Assembly (NCBI GenBank): GCA_036396535.1
Contig: DASWKR010000012.1
Location: 1-35,111, forward strand
Direction: 5' to 3'
From: Acidimicrobiia bacterium
GTDB lineage: Bacteria > Actinomycetota > Acidimicrobiia > Spongiisociales > UBA5794
Length of the DNA: 35,111 bases
Position numbers and translations under genes: made by a program. This document shows positions 22,735-31,763 of this stretch, piece by piece. The notes beneath the pieces are model-generated. The model searched no databases. It worked only from the letters and a program-made list of their open reading frames with translations, and was not told the DNA's origin. How positions within the stretch are numbered: position 1 is the first letter of the stretch; each line of letters starts with the position of its first letter.

Positions 22735-25326
22735 TCAGCCCAGCTCCGCGAGCTGCTCCCGCAATCGCGAGAGCTTCTCCTCGAACTCGACGGCCTTGGC
22801 CTCTTCCTTGGCCACGATGTCCACCGGAGCCCGCTCCCGGAAACTGGGGTTGCCCAGCTTCCTCGTGGAGGCGTCGAGGAGCGACTCGGCCTGGGCGATC
22901 GCCTTGGCGAGCCTGGGGCGCTCCTGGTCGACATCGACGAGCCCTGCGAGGGGGATGTACCCGTCGATGGATCCGGCCGTGATCCTCGTGTGGCCGCTCG
23001 GATCGGGCGGGACGCTAGTGAACTCGGCGTGTGCCCTCGCCAGGGAGGAGAGCTGCTCGCTCCACCACGGCGCCGCGATGCCGCCGGGGTCGGATACGAG
23101 CAGTGGGACCGAGTCGGCCGCGATCTGGTGCTCCGAACGGAAGCGCCGCACCCCCACCACGAGCTCGCGAAGCTCGTCGACACCCGGCGGGATCTCCCCG
23201 GCGGGCGGTGCAGGCCAGCTCGACGTGATGACCAGCCCTTCGCCGACGAGCTCGCCCCACAGCTCCTCGGTGACGAACGGGACCACAGGATGGAAGAGCT
23301 TGAGGAGGTCGCGCAGCACCACACCCAGAGTCGCCTTCGTCACCTCGGCCCGGCCGGCGTCCCGCAAGATCGGCTTGGCCATCTCCAGGTACCAGTCGAA
23401 CACCTCAGACCAAGCGAAGTTGTAGAGAATGCCCACCGCGTCAGAGAACCGGTACTCGTCCATCAAGCGGTCGTATTCCGCAGTCGTCTCCGCCAGACGG
23501 CCGAGAATCCAGCTCGCAACGGGATCGACGCCGGACGGATACCCGCCGTCTGCAGGAACCGCGGTGACGCCAACGTGCTCGACGGCGAAGCGAACCGCGT
23601 TCCACAGCTTGTTGCCGAAGCGCCGCGCCGCGTCGATCCACTCCTCGTTGAGCGGGATGTCGTGGCCCGGGGCGGCAGACTGGATCAACGTGAGCCGCAC
23701 CGCGTCGGCGCCGTACTGGGCGATCAGGTCGAGCGGGTCCATCGTGTTCCCGAGGCTCTTCGACATCTTCCTGCCGTCGACGTCGCGCACGAGGCCGTGG
23801 ATGACGACATCGTCGAATGGCCGGTCGTCCATGAAGCGCAGACCCATCATGATCATGCGCGCCACCCAGAAGTAGATGATGTCGAACCCGGTCACCAGGA
23901 CGCTCGTCGGATAGAACGTCGCCAGCTCTTCGGTCTCGTCGGGCCATCCGAGCGTCGAGAACGGCCACAAGGCGGACGAGAACCAGGTGTCGAGCACGTC
24001 TTCGTCTGCTGTGACCGTCCCCCCGCACTTGTCGCACTCGGTGACGTCCTCCCTCGAGACGATGATCCCGTCGCCGTTGTCGCAGTACCACGCCGGGATC
24101 CGGTGCCCCCACCACAGTTGGCGCGAGATCGTCCAGTCGCGCAGGTTCTCCATCCAATGGAAGTAGTTGTTCTCCCACCGTTTCGGCACGAAATGGATGG
24201 CACCGTCCTTGACCGCTTCGATGGCAGGTCCGACGAGCGGCCCAACCTTTACGAACCACTGGAGGGAGAGCAAGGGCTCGATGACGGAGTCGCAGCGCGA
24301 GCAGTGGCCGACCGAGTGGTGGTGTTCGACCACGTCGACGATCCGGCCTTCCTCTGCGAGAGCCTCCTTGACCGCCCGGCGTGCGTCGTACCTGTCGAGC
24401 CCCGCGAACCGACCGCCGGCAGCTGTGATCCTGGCGTCGGTGTCGATGACGACGACGGGCTCGAGCCCGTGGCGCTCCGCGATCTCGAAGTCGAGTGCGT
24501 CGTGGGCCGGGGTCACCTTGACAGCCCCCGTCCCGAACTCCATGTCGACGGCCTCGTCTGCCACGATCGGGATCTGCCGGTTCATGAGCGGCAGGGTGAC
24601 CGACTTGCCGACGACGTCGGCGTAGCGAGGGTCGGCAGGGTGCACCGCCACCCCCGTGTCGCCGAGCATCGTCTCGACCCGGGTCGTGGCCACCACGATC
24701 TCGCCGCTGCCGTCGGTGAACGGGTAAGCGATCGTCACCAGCTCGCCGACCTCGTCCTCGTGTTCGACTTCGATGTCCGAGAGTGCCGTATGGCATCGCG
24801 GGCACCAGTTGATGATCCGGTTGCCGCGGTAGATGAGACCGGCCTCGTACAGCGACACGAACACCTCGCGCACTGCTCTCGACAGGCCGTCGTCGAGGGT
24901 GAAACGCTCGCGGGACCAGTCACAGGACGTGCCGAGGGCACGGAGCTGCTTGGTGATCAGTCCGCCGGACTTCGCCTTCCAAGCCCAGACCTGCTCCAGG
25001 AAGGCTTCCCGCCCGAGGTCGTGTCGCGTGAGACCCTCGGCGGCCAGCTCTCTCTCGACGACGTTCTGGGTGGCGATACCGGCGTGGTCCATGCCCGGCA
25101 GCCACAAGGCCGCGTAGCCCTGCATGCGCTTCCGGCGGACGATGACGTCCTGCATGGCGTTGTTGAGAGCGTGGCCCATGTGGAGGACGCCGGTGACGTT
25201 GGGCGGCGGAATGACGATGGAGAACGGCTCGCCCTCCGGGTTGACCTCAGGCCGGAATGCGCCCGATCGCTCCCAGACGTCGTACCAGCGCGCCTCTATC
25301 TCGCGCGGCTCGTACGTTGGCTTCAT
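22735..25326 (-). CDS. valS: Valyl-tRNA synthetase
   Basis: This class I synthetase charges tRNA-Val. The 863-residue protein shows PPPNVTGVLHMGHALNNA (HIGH motif), editing-domain sequence (TTRVETMLGDTGVAVHP), CysX2Cys zinc knuckles (CPRC, CSRC, CDKC), GRKMSKSLGNTMDP (KMSKS motif), the anticodon-binding domain, and a C-terminal coiled-coil arm (about 800-863). It is complete. ATG 25326 is preceded by only a weak GAGAG. It is followed by folC. The 156-nt gap upstream (25327-25482) holds a two-copy 13-nt repeat (CCTGATCTGCTGG / CCTGATCTGCGGG) and nothing else I can name. Confidence 0.98.
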   Translation of the reverse strand: MKPTYEPREIEARWYDVWERSGAFRPEVNPEGEPFSIVIPPPNVTGVLHMGHALNNAMQDVIVRRKRMQGYAALWLPGMDHAGIATQNVVERELAAEGLTRHDLGREAFLEQVWAWKAKSGGLITKQLRALGTSCDWSRERFTLDDGLSRAVREVFVSLYEAGLIYRGNRIINWCPRCHTALSDIEVEHEDEVGELVTIAYPFTDGSGEIVVATTRVETMLGDTGVAVHPADPRYADVVGKSVTLPLMNRQIPIVADEAVDMEFGTGAVKVTPAHDALDFEIAERHGLEPVVVIDTDARITAAGGRFAGLDRYDARRAVKEALAEEGRIVDVVEHHHSVGHCSRCDSVIEPLLSLQWFVKVGPLVGPAIEAVKDGAIHFVPKRWENNYFHWMENLRDWTISRQLWWGHRIPAWYCDNGDGIIVSREDVTECDKCGGTVTADEDVLDTWFSSALWPFSTLGWPDETEELATFYPTSVLVTGFDIIYFWVARMIMMGLRFMDDRPFDDVVIHGLVRDVDGRKMSKSLGNTMDPLDLIAQYGADAVRLTLIQSAAPGHDIPLNEEWIDAARRFGNKLWNAVRFAVEHVGVTAVPADGGYPSGVDPVASWILGRLAETTAEYDRLMDEYRFSDAVGILYNFAWSEVFDWYLEMAKPILRDAGRAEVTKATLGVVLRDLLKLFHPVVPFVTEELWGELVGEGLVITSSWPAPPAGEIPPGVDELRELVVGVRRFRSEHQIAADSVPLLVSDPGGIAAPWWSEQLSSLARAHAEFTSVPPDPSGHTRITAGSIDGYIPLAGLVDVDQERPRLAKAIAQAESLLDASTRKLGNPSFRERAPVDIVAKEEAKAVEFEEKLSRLREQLAELG

Positions 25327-25482
25327 CGGTTCTCTCGCTCATAGTCGCTGTCCCTCACGAGGCCCGAGGATGGTAGTAGCCCGACAAGTCCACCCCGGAG
25401 CGCCGCCACCGATCACCGCTCGCCCCCTACGCCCGGCAATCCCGCCCGCGTCCTGATCTGCTGGCCTGATCTGCGGGCGAGA

Positions 25483-26268
25483 TCATGCCGAAGCGCCGCT
25501 GTAGTAGCGAAGACCGACCCTCCAGACGATCCGGGTCACGATGAGCAACGCCGCCGTGAACGACGATGCGAGCACGAACGTGCCGGGGGTGAGCCTGCTG
25601 GTCAGCGACTCGGCCGGGACCGTGATCGCGAAGGCGAGCGGTACCAGGAAGGTCAGGCTCGTCCGCAGCCAGAACGGATAGATGGCGACCGGCCAGCGAC
25701 CCGCCTGGTACACGCCTTGGAACAGCTCGAGGATGTTCTCGACACGAACGAGGCGGAAGGCGGTGGTGGTCAGGATCAGCCAGAAGCAGTAGATCATGAT
25801 GGCGCCGAGGAGCAAGGCGGCCGCGAAACCGGCGGCATCGATCCAGCCGACGCTGCGCTCGAGGTTGACGACTGCCACCCCGAGCACGATGGCACCGACG
25901 ACGACGTCGACGAAGCTCCAGATCCGCACTTCCCTCATGGACACGAGCGCCTGGGAATCCGCCGGCTTCGTCAAGACGTAGTCGAGTGTCCCCCTCCGCA
26001 CGTCGTCCATGAGCTTCGCCATGTTCGGCTCGATCACCATCTGGATCACGCCTCCCATGGCGATGTGCACTCCCATCACGGCGAGCAGCTCAGGGGCTCC
26101 CCACCCGACCAGGTCGTCCGTCTGGCTGAACACGAGCCACAGCCCGACCAGGCCGGTGGCCACCGCCAGCGCCGATTGGAAGACCTGGACGACGAGGTTC
26201 ACCCGATACTGGAGCTCGTTCATCGCTCCGATCCTGAAATGAGCCCACGCCAGGCGAAACAGGCTCAC
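25483..26268 (-). CDS. ABC-2 type exporter permease (second permease)
   Basis: This is a protein of about 261 residues with six predicted membrane segments and the look of the ABC-2 permease group PF06182. It has ELQYRVNLVVQVFQSALA near the start, then EPNMAKLMDDVRRGTLDYVL and KPADSQALVSMRE, the coupling-helix region typical of this group. GTG 26268 lies 1 nt after the preceding permease stop; TTG 26280 is an alternative that would overlap it. With the ATPase and the other permease it forms one exporter. The substrate is unknown. The one-ATPase-two-permease layout is like the viologen-exporter (VepABC) type and several antibiotic exporters. Confidence 0.85.
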   Translation of the reverse strand: MSLFRLAWAHFRIGAMNELQYRVNLVVQVFQSALAVATGLVGLWLVFSQTDDLVGWGAPELLAVMGVHIAMGGVIQMVIEPNMAKLMDDVRRGTLDYVLTKPADSQALVSMREVRIWSFVDVVVGAIVLGVAVVNLERSVGWIDAAGFAAALLLGAIMIYCFWLILTTTAFRLVRVENILELFQGVYQAGRWPVAIYPFWLRTSLTFLVPLAFAITVPAESLTSRLTPGTFVLASSFTAALLIVTRIVWRVGLRYYSGASA

Positions 26269-26269
26269 G

Positions 26270-27073
26270 TCAGCCCCCAACCGCCGCGAAACGCCGCGTC
26301 CCTCGACGCCACAGCACTGCGGTCACGCCGATGGCGACGCACGTCCACAGCGCCTGCATGCCGATCCCGAGCCAGATCTCCGCGGTGGAGCGCCTCCCGA
26401 TGAGGGTCTCGATCGGGAACTGGAACGCCCACTGGAACGGCAGGAAGTCTGCCAGTGTCTGCACCCAGGTCGGCATCAGCGAAAGGGGCACGAGCCGCCC
26501 GGAGAGGAGCAGCTCCGCCGTGAAGTAGAGCTCGAAGAGTGCAGAGACCCGCGTCGTCCACAGCGTCACGAGGCCGAGGGCCCACAGGGCGAAGAAGCGC
26601 ACGAAGAAGCCACCCCACAGCGCCACGGCGAAGAGGCCGATCTCGGCGGCAGACGGGTCGAGGCTCGGGCGGAAGATCCAAGTGAGCACCGCTGCGATCG
26701 GGAGCCACATCACGATGACGACGAGCTTCCAGCCGCCGAAGTACGCCAGGTCGCGGTGCACCGGGTGCACCGGTCGCAGCAGGTCCGTGACGAGCTCGCC
26801 CTCCTTGATGCGCTGCTCCCAGGCGTACGGCGTGAGGACGATGTTCATGTTGCGGACGAGCGTCCAGACGATGTAGTAGGCCGCCAGGTCGCCGGCCGTG
26901 AACCCACCGACAGCGCCGCCCCGCTGCTCGGCGACCGTCGACCAGACGACCAGGTAGATGACGGGCTCGGCAACCATGCCGATCATGTAGAAGTAGTTGG
27001 CGACCCGATACTGGAACTGTTCCAGGATCGCCACTCGCGCCCAGCCGGCATACATGCGGGTGTAGGCGATCAT
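26270..27073 (-). CDS. ABC-2 type exporter permease (first permease)
   Basis: The 267-residue protein has six predicted membrane segments. It shares with its neighbour the N-terminal pattern LEQFQYRVANYFYMIGMVAE and the segment RIKEGELVTDLLRPVHPVH, where the neighbour has RRGTLDYVLTKPADSQ, so the two permeases look like a paralogous pair forming a heterodimer. ATG 27073 overlaps the ATPase stop by 4 nt (ATGA). A longer open reading upstream to 27724 overlaps the ATPase and is not real. Confidence 0.85.
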   Translation of the reverse strand: MIAYTRMYAGWARVAILEQFQYRVANYFYMIGMVAEPVIYLVVWSTVAEQRGGAVGGFTAGDLAAYYIVWTLVRNMNIVLTPYAWEQRIKEGELVTDLLRPVHPVHRDLAYFGGWKLVVIVMWLPIAAVLTWIFRPSLDPSAAEIGLFAVALWGGFFVRFFALWALGLVTLWTTRVSALFELYFTAELLLSGRLVPLSLMPTWVQTLADFLPFQWAFQFPIETLIGRRSTAEIWLGIGMQALWTCVAIGVTAVLWRRGTRRFAAVGG

Positions 27074-28053
27074 GCCCAGTCGTCGCCGGGCTCCTCGAAG
27101 ACGCGCTCGATCACGTCCTCGATCGGCGGGTCTTCGATCGTCAGATCCGACACCTCGAAGTCGCGCAGCAGCCTGGCGGCGAGACCGGAAGTCTCCGCCC
27201 GCGACACCTCGAATGTCACCTTGTCCGTCTCGCGTGCGATCACCGGTCCGTACGGAGACAGGTCGGCAGGAGGCGCAGCCATGGTCACCGTGATCTTCTT
27301 GCTCGATGCGAAGCGGGCCGCCAGCCCGCCAAGCCCTCCGTCGTACAGCAGCCTCCCGTGGTGGATGACGATGACCCGCTTGGCGAGCGCCACGACGTCT
27401 GCCATGTAGTGGCTCGTCAACATCACAGTCGCCCCGTACCGTCTGCTGTACTCGGCGACGAACTCGCGCAGCTTGCGCTGCGCGGTCACGTCGAGGCCCA
27501 TCGTGGGCTCGTCGAGGAACAGCACGTCCGGCCGGTGGAGCAACGCCCCGGCGATCTCCACCTTCATGCGCTCGCCGAGCGACAGGTTGCGGACGGGCTT
27601 GTCGACGAGCGTTTCGAGGCCGAGCAGCTCGACGTACTCGTCCCGGGCTTCGACGAACGACTCGGGCTCGAGGCGGTAGATCGACTTGTTCAGCTCGAAC
27701 GAGTCGAGCGCCGGGAGATCCCACGACAGTTGATTGCGGTTGCCCATCACGAGAGTGATGCGGCTGAGGAACTCGCGACGCCGATGCGACGGCGTGTGTC
27801 CGAGGACCTCGACGACCCCCGCATCCGGGTGGAGCAGTCCCGAGAGCATCTTGAGCGTGGTCGTCTTGCCTGCGCCGTTCGGCCCGAGGAACCCGACGAC
27901 TTCGCCGGGCTCGATGTCGAACGAGATGTCATCGACGGCGACCACGTCCCGGAAGCGGCGTTTCACGAGACTTCTCACCGAGGCGCGCAACCCCGCTTGG
28001 CGTACCGGGACGCGGTACAGCTTCGTCAGACCGTCGACGTGGATGGCGGGCAC
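27070..28053 (-). CDS. ABC exporter ATP-binding protein
   Basis: The 327-residue protein has one nucleotide-binding domain with Walker A GPNGAGKTTTLKML, Q-loop region MGNRNQLSWDLPA, signature LSLGERMKVEIAGALL, Walker B DVLFLDEPTMGLD and H-loop MLTSHYMADV. About 90 further residues after the core end in IERVFEEPGDDW, the regulatory tail seen in this exporter group. The start is GTG 28053. It is the first gene of the three-gene operon and is preceded by a structured leader with an intrinsic terminator 63 nt upstream (see 28115-28151). Confidence 0.93.
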   Translation of the reverse strand: MPAIHVDGLTKLYRVPVRQAGLRASVRSLVKRRFRDVVAVDDISFDIEPGEVVGFLGPNGAGKTTTLKMLSGLLHPDAGVVEVLGHTPSHRRREFLSRITLVMGNRNQLSWDLPALDSFELNKSIYRLEPESFVEARDEYVELLGLETLVDKPVRNLSLGERMKVEIAGALLHRPDVLFLDEPTMGLDVTAQRKLREFVAEYSRRYGATVMLTSHYMADVVALAKRVIVIHHGRLLYDGGLGGLAARFASSKKITVTMAAPPADLSPYGPVIARETDKVTFEVSRAETSGLAARLLRDFEVSDLTIEDPPIEDVIERVFEEPGDDWA

Positions 28054-28114
28054 GGCGGGACACTACCGGTGGCGGCCGCCACGCAATCGCACCGGCGATG
28101 CGCCCCCGGGAGGG

Positions 28115-28151
28115 GAAAAACAACCCGGGAGGTCGGAACCCCCCGGGTTGT
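28115..28151 (-). terminator. Intrinsic terminator or attenuator in the ABC-operon leader
   Basis: On the minus strand the stem ACAACCCGGG (28151-28142) pairs with CCCGGGTTGT (28129-28120), with three more pairs inside, and is followed at once by a T-run (TTTTT at 28120-28116, then CCCC). This is a textbook Rho-independent terminator on the coding strand of the ABC operon, about 63 nt before its GTG. It therefore either ends a separate upstream transcript or controls read-through into the operon. Confidence 0.8.
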
Positions 28152-28290
28152 GAGCGCTGATCCCCGGGGACGCACGGGGAACAGCGCGGATGTGTCGATC
28201 CATTGTGATGTTACATCCACGCCGTTGAATCAGAAATGAATCCGTTTCGGAGAGGTGTGACCCGGGAGTCCCCCAACTCCCGGGTGACAC
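28152..28290 (-). ncRNA. Chain of hairpins: putative riboswitch-like leader or small RNA
   Basis: Upstream of the terminator on the minus strand are three further inverted repeats. GTG..ACCCGGGAGT pairs with ACTCCCGGG..CAC around 28254-28290. GGATGT and ACATCC flank a 19-nt loop at about 28188-28218. GCGCTG.TCCCC pairs with GGGGA.CAGCGC at 28154-28187 with one A-A mismatch. Together with the terminator this makes about 170 nt of compact structure with no coding potential I trust. I could not match it to a known riboswitch, tmRNA, RNase P or SRP RNA. The direction is inferred from the T-run. Confidence 0.4.
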
Positions 28291-28437
28291 GCACCCCCAG
28301 TTTCCCCCTGCTTGCCCGTCACCGGGAGACCTGCTGGCCCGCCGTCTGCTGGCGTGCGCATCGACGCCGAACTTGCCATTCGAGCGTCGCTTCGCAGGGT
28401 TACTCTACGACCACTCTCAGTGTTCTCACCAGGCACA

Positions 28438-28465
28438 TTGACAACGAGCGCGAGAGAACTAGTCC
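28438..28465 (+). promoter_or_regulatory. Candidate promoter for the amidohydrolase
   Basis: A perfect -35 TTGACA (28438-28443) is followed after 16 nt by TAGTCC (28460-28465), a weak -10. It is 106 nt before the amidohydrolase ATG. A strong hairpin (CCCGAC-CGACC...GGTCG-GC-GTCGGG, 28525-28550) lies between the promoter and the start and could affect translation. Confidence 0.35.
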
Positions 28466-28571
28466 GCCACGGGCCACCTCCCGGGCAACGTTCGGCCATG
28501 GGTGCCGCCGGGTGCCGGAGGCTGCCCGACCGACCTCGGTCGGCGTCGGGGACCAGCTACTCTTGGTGGTC

Positions 28572-29804
28572 ATGCCCACGAGAATCGACGCCGACCTTCT
28601 CATCCCCGGGGTGGGCGAGCCGGTCAACGACGGCGCTGTCGTGTTCGAGAGCGGAACGATCACCTATGCCGGGGCGGCCGCCGGGGCGACGTCGGCGGCG
28701 ACGACGAAGGTGGCGACGCTCATGCCCGGACTGTGGGATTGCCATGGCCACTTCACCGGCATGGCCATCGGGAATCTCGAGCACGACGCTACCGAGCCGA
28801 TCGCCCGCAAGGCCGCCAGGGCGGTCGGCGACATCGGCCGCACGCTGATGGGTGGGGTGACCTCGATCCGTGAGGTCGGCGGACTCGGCATCGAGCTCCG
28901 CCACGTAGTCGACGAGGGTTCCATCGCCGGCCCGTCCATCTATCCGGCAGGCAGGATCCTGTCGACGACCGGGGGGCACGCCGACGTGCACAGTCTGCCG
29001 ATCGACTGGGTCGACGGCTCGCCGGGAAGGCTCGGGCTCAACTGCGACGGCGTCGCCGACTGCCTCAAGGCGGTTCGGCTTCAGCTCAGACAAGGCGCAT
29101 CGGTCATCAAGGTGTGCGCCTCGGGGGGCGTGATGAGCGAGATCGACCATCCGATCCACCAGCAGTTCTCCGACGAAGAGCTCGAGGCCATCGTCGACGA
29201 GGCGGCCCGGGCGGACCGAGCGGTCGCCGCCCACTGCCATGGCAAACCGGGCATCATGGCGGCGCTGCGCGCCGGAGCGCGGACGATCGAACACGGCAGC
29301 TACCTCGACGACGAGGCCGCCGCCACGATGGTCGAGGCGGACGCCATCCTCGTCCCGACGCGATACATCCTCGCCGAGCTGCTCGACCGCCAAGGCGACA
29401 TCCCGGCGTACGCCTACCGCAAGGCGCTCATGGTCGCCGAGCACCACGAGATGGCGCTGAAGACGGCGATCGCGGCAGGTGTGCGAATCGCGATGGGGAC
29501 CGACATCTTCATGAGCGGGGAGGGCCATGGCACGAACGGGCGTGAGATCCGGCTCCTCGTGGAGGCGGGAATGACGCCGCTCGAAGCCATCGAGGCCGCC
29601 ACGGCCAATGGACCACTCACCCTCGGTCCGCAGGCACCAGCCTCGGGCCGGCTCGTGGAGGGCTACGACGCAGACCTCATCGCCCTCGACTTCGACCCTC
29701 TCGACGACCCGGCCCAATGGGGGGATCCCGACCGGGTGACGCATGTGTGGAAGGCAGGCGAGGCCGTCAAGTCACCCGAGCACACGACTCGAGATCGGCC
29801 CTGA
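28572..29804 (+). CDS. Metal-dependent amidohydrolase (imidazolonepropionase/prolidase-like)
   Basis: The 410-residue protein belongs to the amidohydrolase superfamily (PF01979). The metal and catalytic residues are in order: HxH in LWDCHGHF, the bridging Lys in SVIKVCASGG, His in VAAHCHGKPG, His in RTIEHGSYLDD, and Asp in IAMGTDIF. The C-terminal beta part (SGRLVEGYDADLIALDFDP) closes the composite domain. It resembles the Xaa-Pro dipeptidase / imidazolonepropionase-like group of cytoplasmic enzymes, but the substrate cannot be read from sequence. ATG 28572 gives a normal N-terminus; only a weak TGGTGG ribosome site precedes it. It stands alone, converging on clpX with 22 nt between. Confidence 0.9.
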   Translation: MPTRIDADLLIPGVGEPVNDGAVVFESGTITYAGAAAGATSAATTKVATLMPGLWDCHGHFTGMAIGNLEHDATEPIARKAARAVGDIGRTLMGGVTSIREVGGLGIELRHVVDEGSIAGPSIYPAGRILSTTGGHADVHSLPIDWVDGSPGRLGLNCDGVADCLKAVRLQLRQGASVIKVCASGGVMSEIDHPIHQQFSDEELEAIVDEAARADRAVAAHCHGKPGIMAALRAGARTIEHGSYLDDEAAATMVEADAILVPTRYILAELLDRQGDIPAYAYRKALMVAEHHEMALKTAIAAGVRIAMGTDIFMSGEGHGTNGREIRLLVEAGMTPLEAIEAATANGPLTLGPQAPASGRLVEGYDADLIALDFDPLDDPAQWGDPDRVTHVWKAGEAVKSPEHTTRDRP

Positions 29805-29826
29805 TCTCGCTGGGCGGGGCGACAGG

Positions 29827-31101
29827 CTAGGCGGAGCGCTCGGCCGGGAGATCCTTGGTGAGGTCCTGCACGGGGACCAGGGTCGGGTTGACCCGCTCTC
29901 TGACGACCTGCTCGTCGATGACGACCCTGGCGACGTCCGTTCGCGAGGGCAACTCGTACATCGTGTTGAGGAGCACCTCTTCCATGATCGCTCGCAGCCC
30001 ACGGGCACCCGTACCGCGCTTGAGCGCCTGCTCCGCGATGGCCTCGAGGGCGTCCTCGGTGATGAGCAGCTCGACGCCGTCCATCTCGAAGAACTTGGCG
30101 TACTGGCGGGTGAGGGCGTTGCGCGGCTCGGTCAAGACCCTGATGAGGTCCTCTTTGTCGAGGTCGTCGACCGTGGCGACGACAGGCAGCCGGCCGATGA
30201 ACTCGGGAATGAGGCCGAAGCTCATGAGGTCCTCCGGCATCACCTTGGCGATCGTCTCACCGGAGCGGCCCTGGACCTGGGAGCGCAGCTCGGCCCCGAA
30301 GCCGACCGAGTTCTTCCCGATGCGACTCTTGATCACATGCTCGAGGCCGGCGAAGGCGCCCCCGCAGATGAAGAGCATCGAAGACGTGTCGATCTGGAGG
30401 AACTCCTGGTGCGGGTGCTTCCTCCCGCCCTGGGGCGGAACCGAGGCGACGGTTCCCTCGAGGATCTTGAGAAGCGCCTGCTGCACACCTTCTCCCGACA
30501 CGTCCCGCGTGATGGAAGGGTTCTCGGCCTTGCGGGCGATCTTGTCGATCTCGTCGATGTAGATGATCCCGGTCTCGGCGCGCTTGATGTCGAAGTCCGC
30601 CGCCTGGATCACCTTGAGGAGGATGTTCTCGACGTCCTCGCCGACGTACCCGGCCTCGGTGAGGGCGGTGGCGTCGGCGATGGCGAACGGCACGTTGAGG
30701 AGCCGGGCAAGGGTCTGGGCCATGAGCGTCTTGCCGACCCCGGTCGGGCCGACGAGGAGGATGTTCGACTTCTGGAGCTCGACCTCGTCCTCCTTGGTGG
30801 GACGCTGGCCGGCTCTGACCCGCTTGTAGTGGTTGTAGACCGCGACGGACAGGACCTTCTTGGCTCGCTCCTGGCCGACGACGTAGCTGTCGAGGAAGGC
30901 GTAGATCTCGTGCGGCTTCGGCAGCTCGGTGAACGAGATCTCCTCGGTCTCCGAGAGCTCCTCCTCTATGATCTCGTTGCACAGCTCGATGCACTCGTCA
31001 CAGATGTAGACGCCCGGTCCGGCGATGAGCTTCTTCACCTGCTTCTGCGACTTGCCGCAGAAGCTGCACTTGAGGAGCTCGGATCCCTCGTACTTCGCCA
31101 A
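29827..31101 (-). CDS. clpX: ATP-dependent Clp protease ATP-binding subunit ClpX
   Basis: ClpX unfolds proteins and feeds them to ClpP. The 424-residue protein has the N-terminal zinc domain (CSFCGK...CDECIELC), Walker [10 protein letters not shown], pore loop [10 protein letters not shown], Walker [13 protein letters not shown], the RKH loop [10 protein letters not shown], and sensor-2 [15 protein letters not shown]. It is complete. The start is TTG 31101 (reading [12 protein letters not shown]), with GGGGAG about 6 nt upstream; no ATG is available at the right place. It lies 11 nt after clpP. Confidence 0.97.
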   Translation of the reverse strand: MAKYEGSELLKCSFCGKSQKQVKKLIAGPGVYICDECIELCNEIIEEELSETEEISFTELPKPHEIYAFLDSYVVGQERAKKVLSVAVYNHYKRVRAGQRPTKEDEVELQKSNILLVGPTGVGKTLMAQTLARLLNVPFAIADATALTEAGYVGEDVENILLKVIQAADFDIKRAETGIIYIDEIDKIARKAENPSITRDVSGEGVQQALLKILEGTVASVPPQGGRKHPHQEFLQIDTSSMLFICGGAFAGLEHVIKSRIGKNSVGFGAELRSQVQGRSGETIAKVMPEDLMSFGLIPEFIGRLPVVATVDDLDKEDLIRVLTEPRNALTRQYAKFFEMDGVELLITEDALEAIAEQALKRGTGARGLRAIMEEVLLNTMYELPSRTDVARVVIDEQVVRERVNPTLVPVQDLTKDLPAERSA

Positions 31102-31112
31102 CCTGCTCTCCC

Positions 31113-31763
31113 CTACCCGGCTTCGGCGGTCTTCACGGCCGTCAAGGACCTGCTCTCGAGGATCTTGTCGATCACACCGTACTCGTGCGCCTCGTCGGCG
31201 CCCATCCAATAGTCGCGCTCGGTGTCGTCACGCACTCTCTCGATGTCCTGGCCGGTCTGCATGGCGAGGAGCTGATTGATCTCCTCCCGCGTCTTCAGGA
31301 TCTCTCGGGCGTGGATCTCGATGTCGGTCGCCTGGCCTCCGAGCCCCGAGATGTGCGGCTGGTGGAGCATGATCCGGGAATGCGGCAGGGCGAAGCGCTT
31401 GCCCGTGGCGCCACCTGCGAGCAGCACCGCCGCCGCGGAAGCCGCCAAGCCCATGCAATAGGTGGCGACGTCCGGCTTGATGAACTGCATCGTGTCGTAT
31501 ATCGCCATGAGGGCGTACGTCGATCCGCCGGGCGAGTTGATGTACATGGCGATGTCCTTGTCAGGGTCCTCGCCTTCGAGGTGGAGGAGCTGCGCCATGA
31601 TGAGGTTGGAGACCGTGTCGTCGATCGGGGTCCCGAGGAACACGATGCGCTCTTTCAGGAGCCTGCTGTAGATGTCGAACGCCCGCTCCCCTCGCGGTGT
31701 CTGCTCGACGACCGTCGGCACCAGGTAGTTCACGGGCGAGTTCGGTGGGTGATGCTCAATCAT
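31113..31763 (-). CDS. clpP: ATP-dependent Clp protease proteolytic subunit ClpP
   Basis: ClpP is the serine-protease barrel. With ATG 31763 the protein has 216 residues. The catalytic Ser is in [16 protein letters not shown] (S109), the His is in SRIMLHQP (H134), and the Asp is in the [13 protein letters not shown] motif. The glycine loop INSPGG and FLGTPIDD are present. ATG 31763 (GGAG 5 nt before) overlaps the tig stop by 8 nt; ATG 31784 is an alternative that also has GGAG upstream. Only one clpP is seen here, while many actinobacteria have a clpP1-clpP2 pair, so a second copy may lie elsewhere. Confidence 0.96.
   Translation of the reverse strand: MIEHHPPNSPVNYLVPTVVEQTPRGERAFDIYSRLLKERIVFLGTPIDDTVSNLIMAQLLHLEGEDPDKDIAMYINSPGGSTYALMAIYDTMQFIKPDVATYCMGLAASAAAVLLAGGATGKRFALPHSRIMLHQPHISGLGGQATDIEIHAREILKTREEINQLLAMQTGQDIERVRDDTERDYWMGADEAHEYGVIDKILESRSLTAVKTAEAG

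Noticed and set aside
22684-25344. An 886-codon open frame on the plus strand
   Set aside because: It mirrors valS, which has every expected motif on the minus strand.
28152-28260. tmRNA or SRP RNA
   Set aside because: A short stretch (TTCTGATTCAACGGCGTGG, minus strand) recalls the tmRNA 5' end, but there is no tag reading frame and no tRNA-like 3' half; SRP conserved loops are also absent.
28300-28345. Cobalamin riboswitch on the plus strand before the amidohydrolase
   Set aside because: A short match to the B12 box (GGGAGACCTGCT) is present, but the rest of the aptamer core (GGGAA...GCAACUG) is not found.
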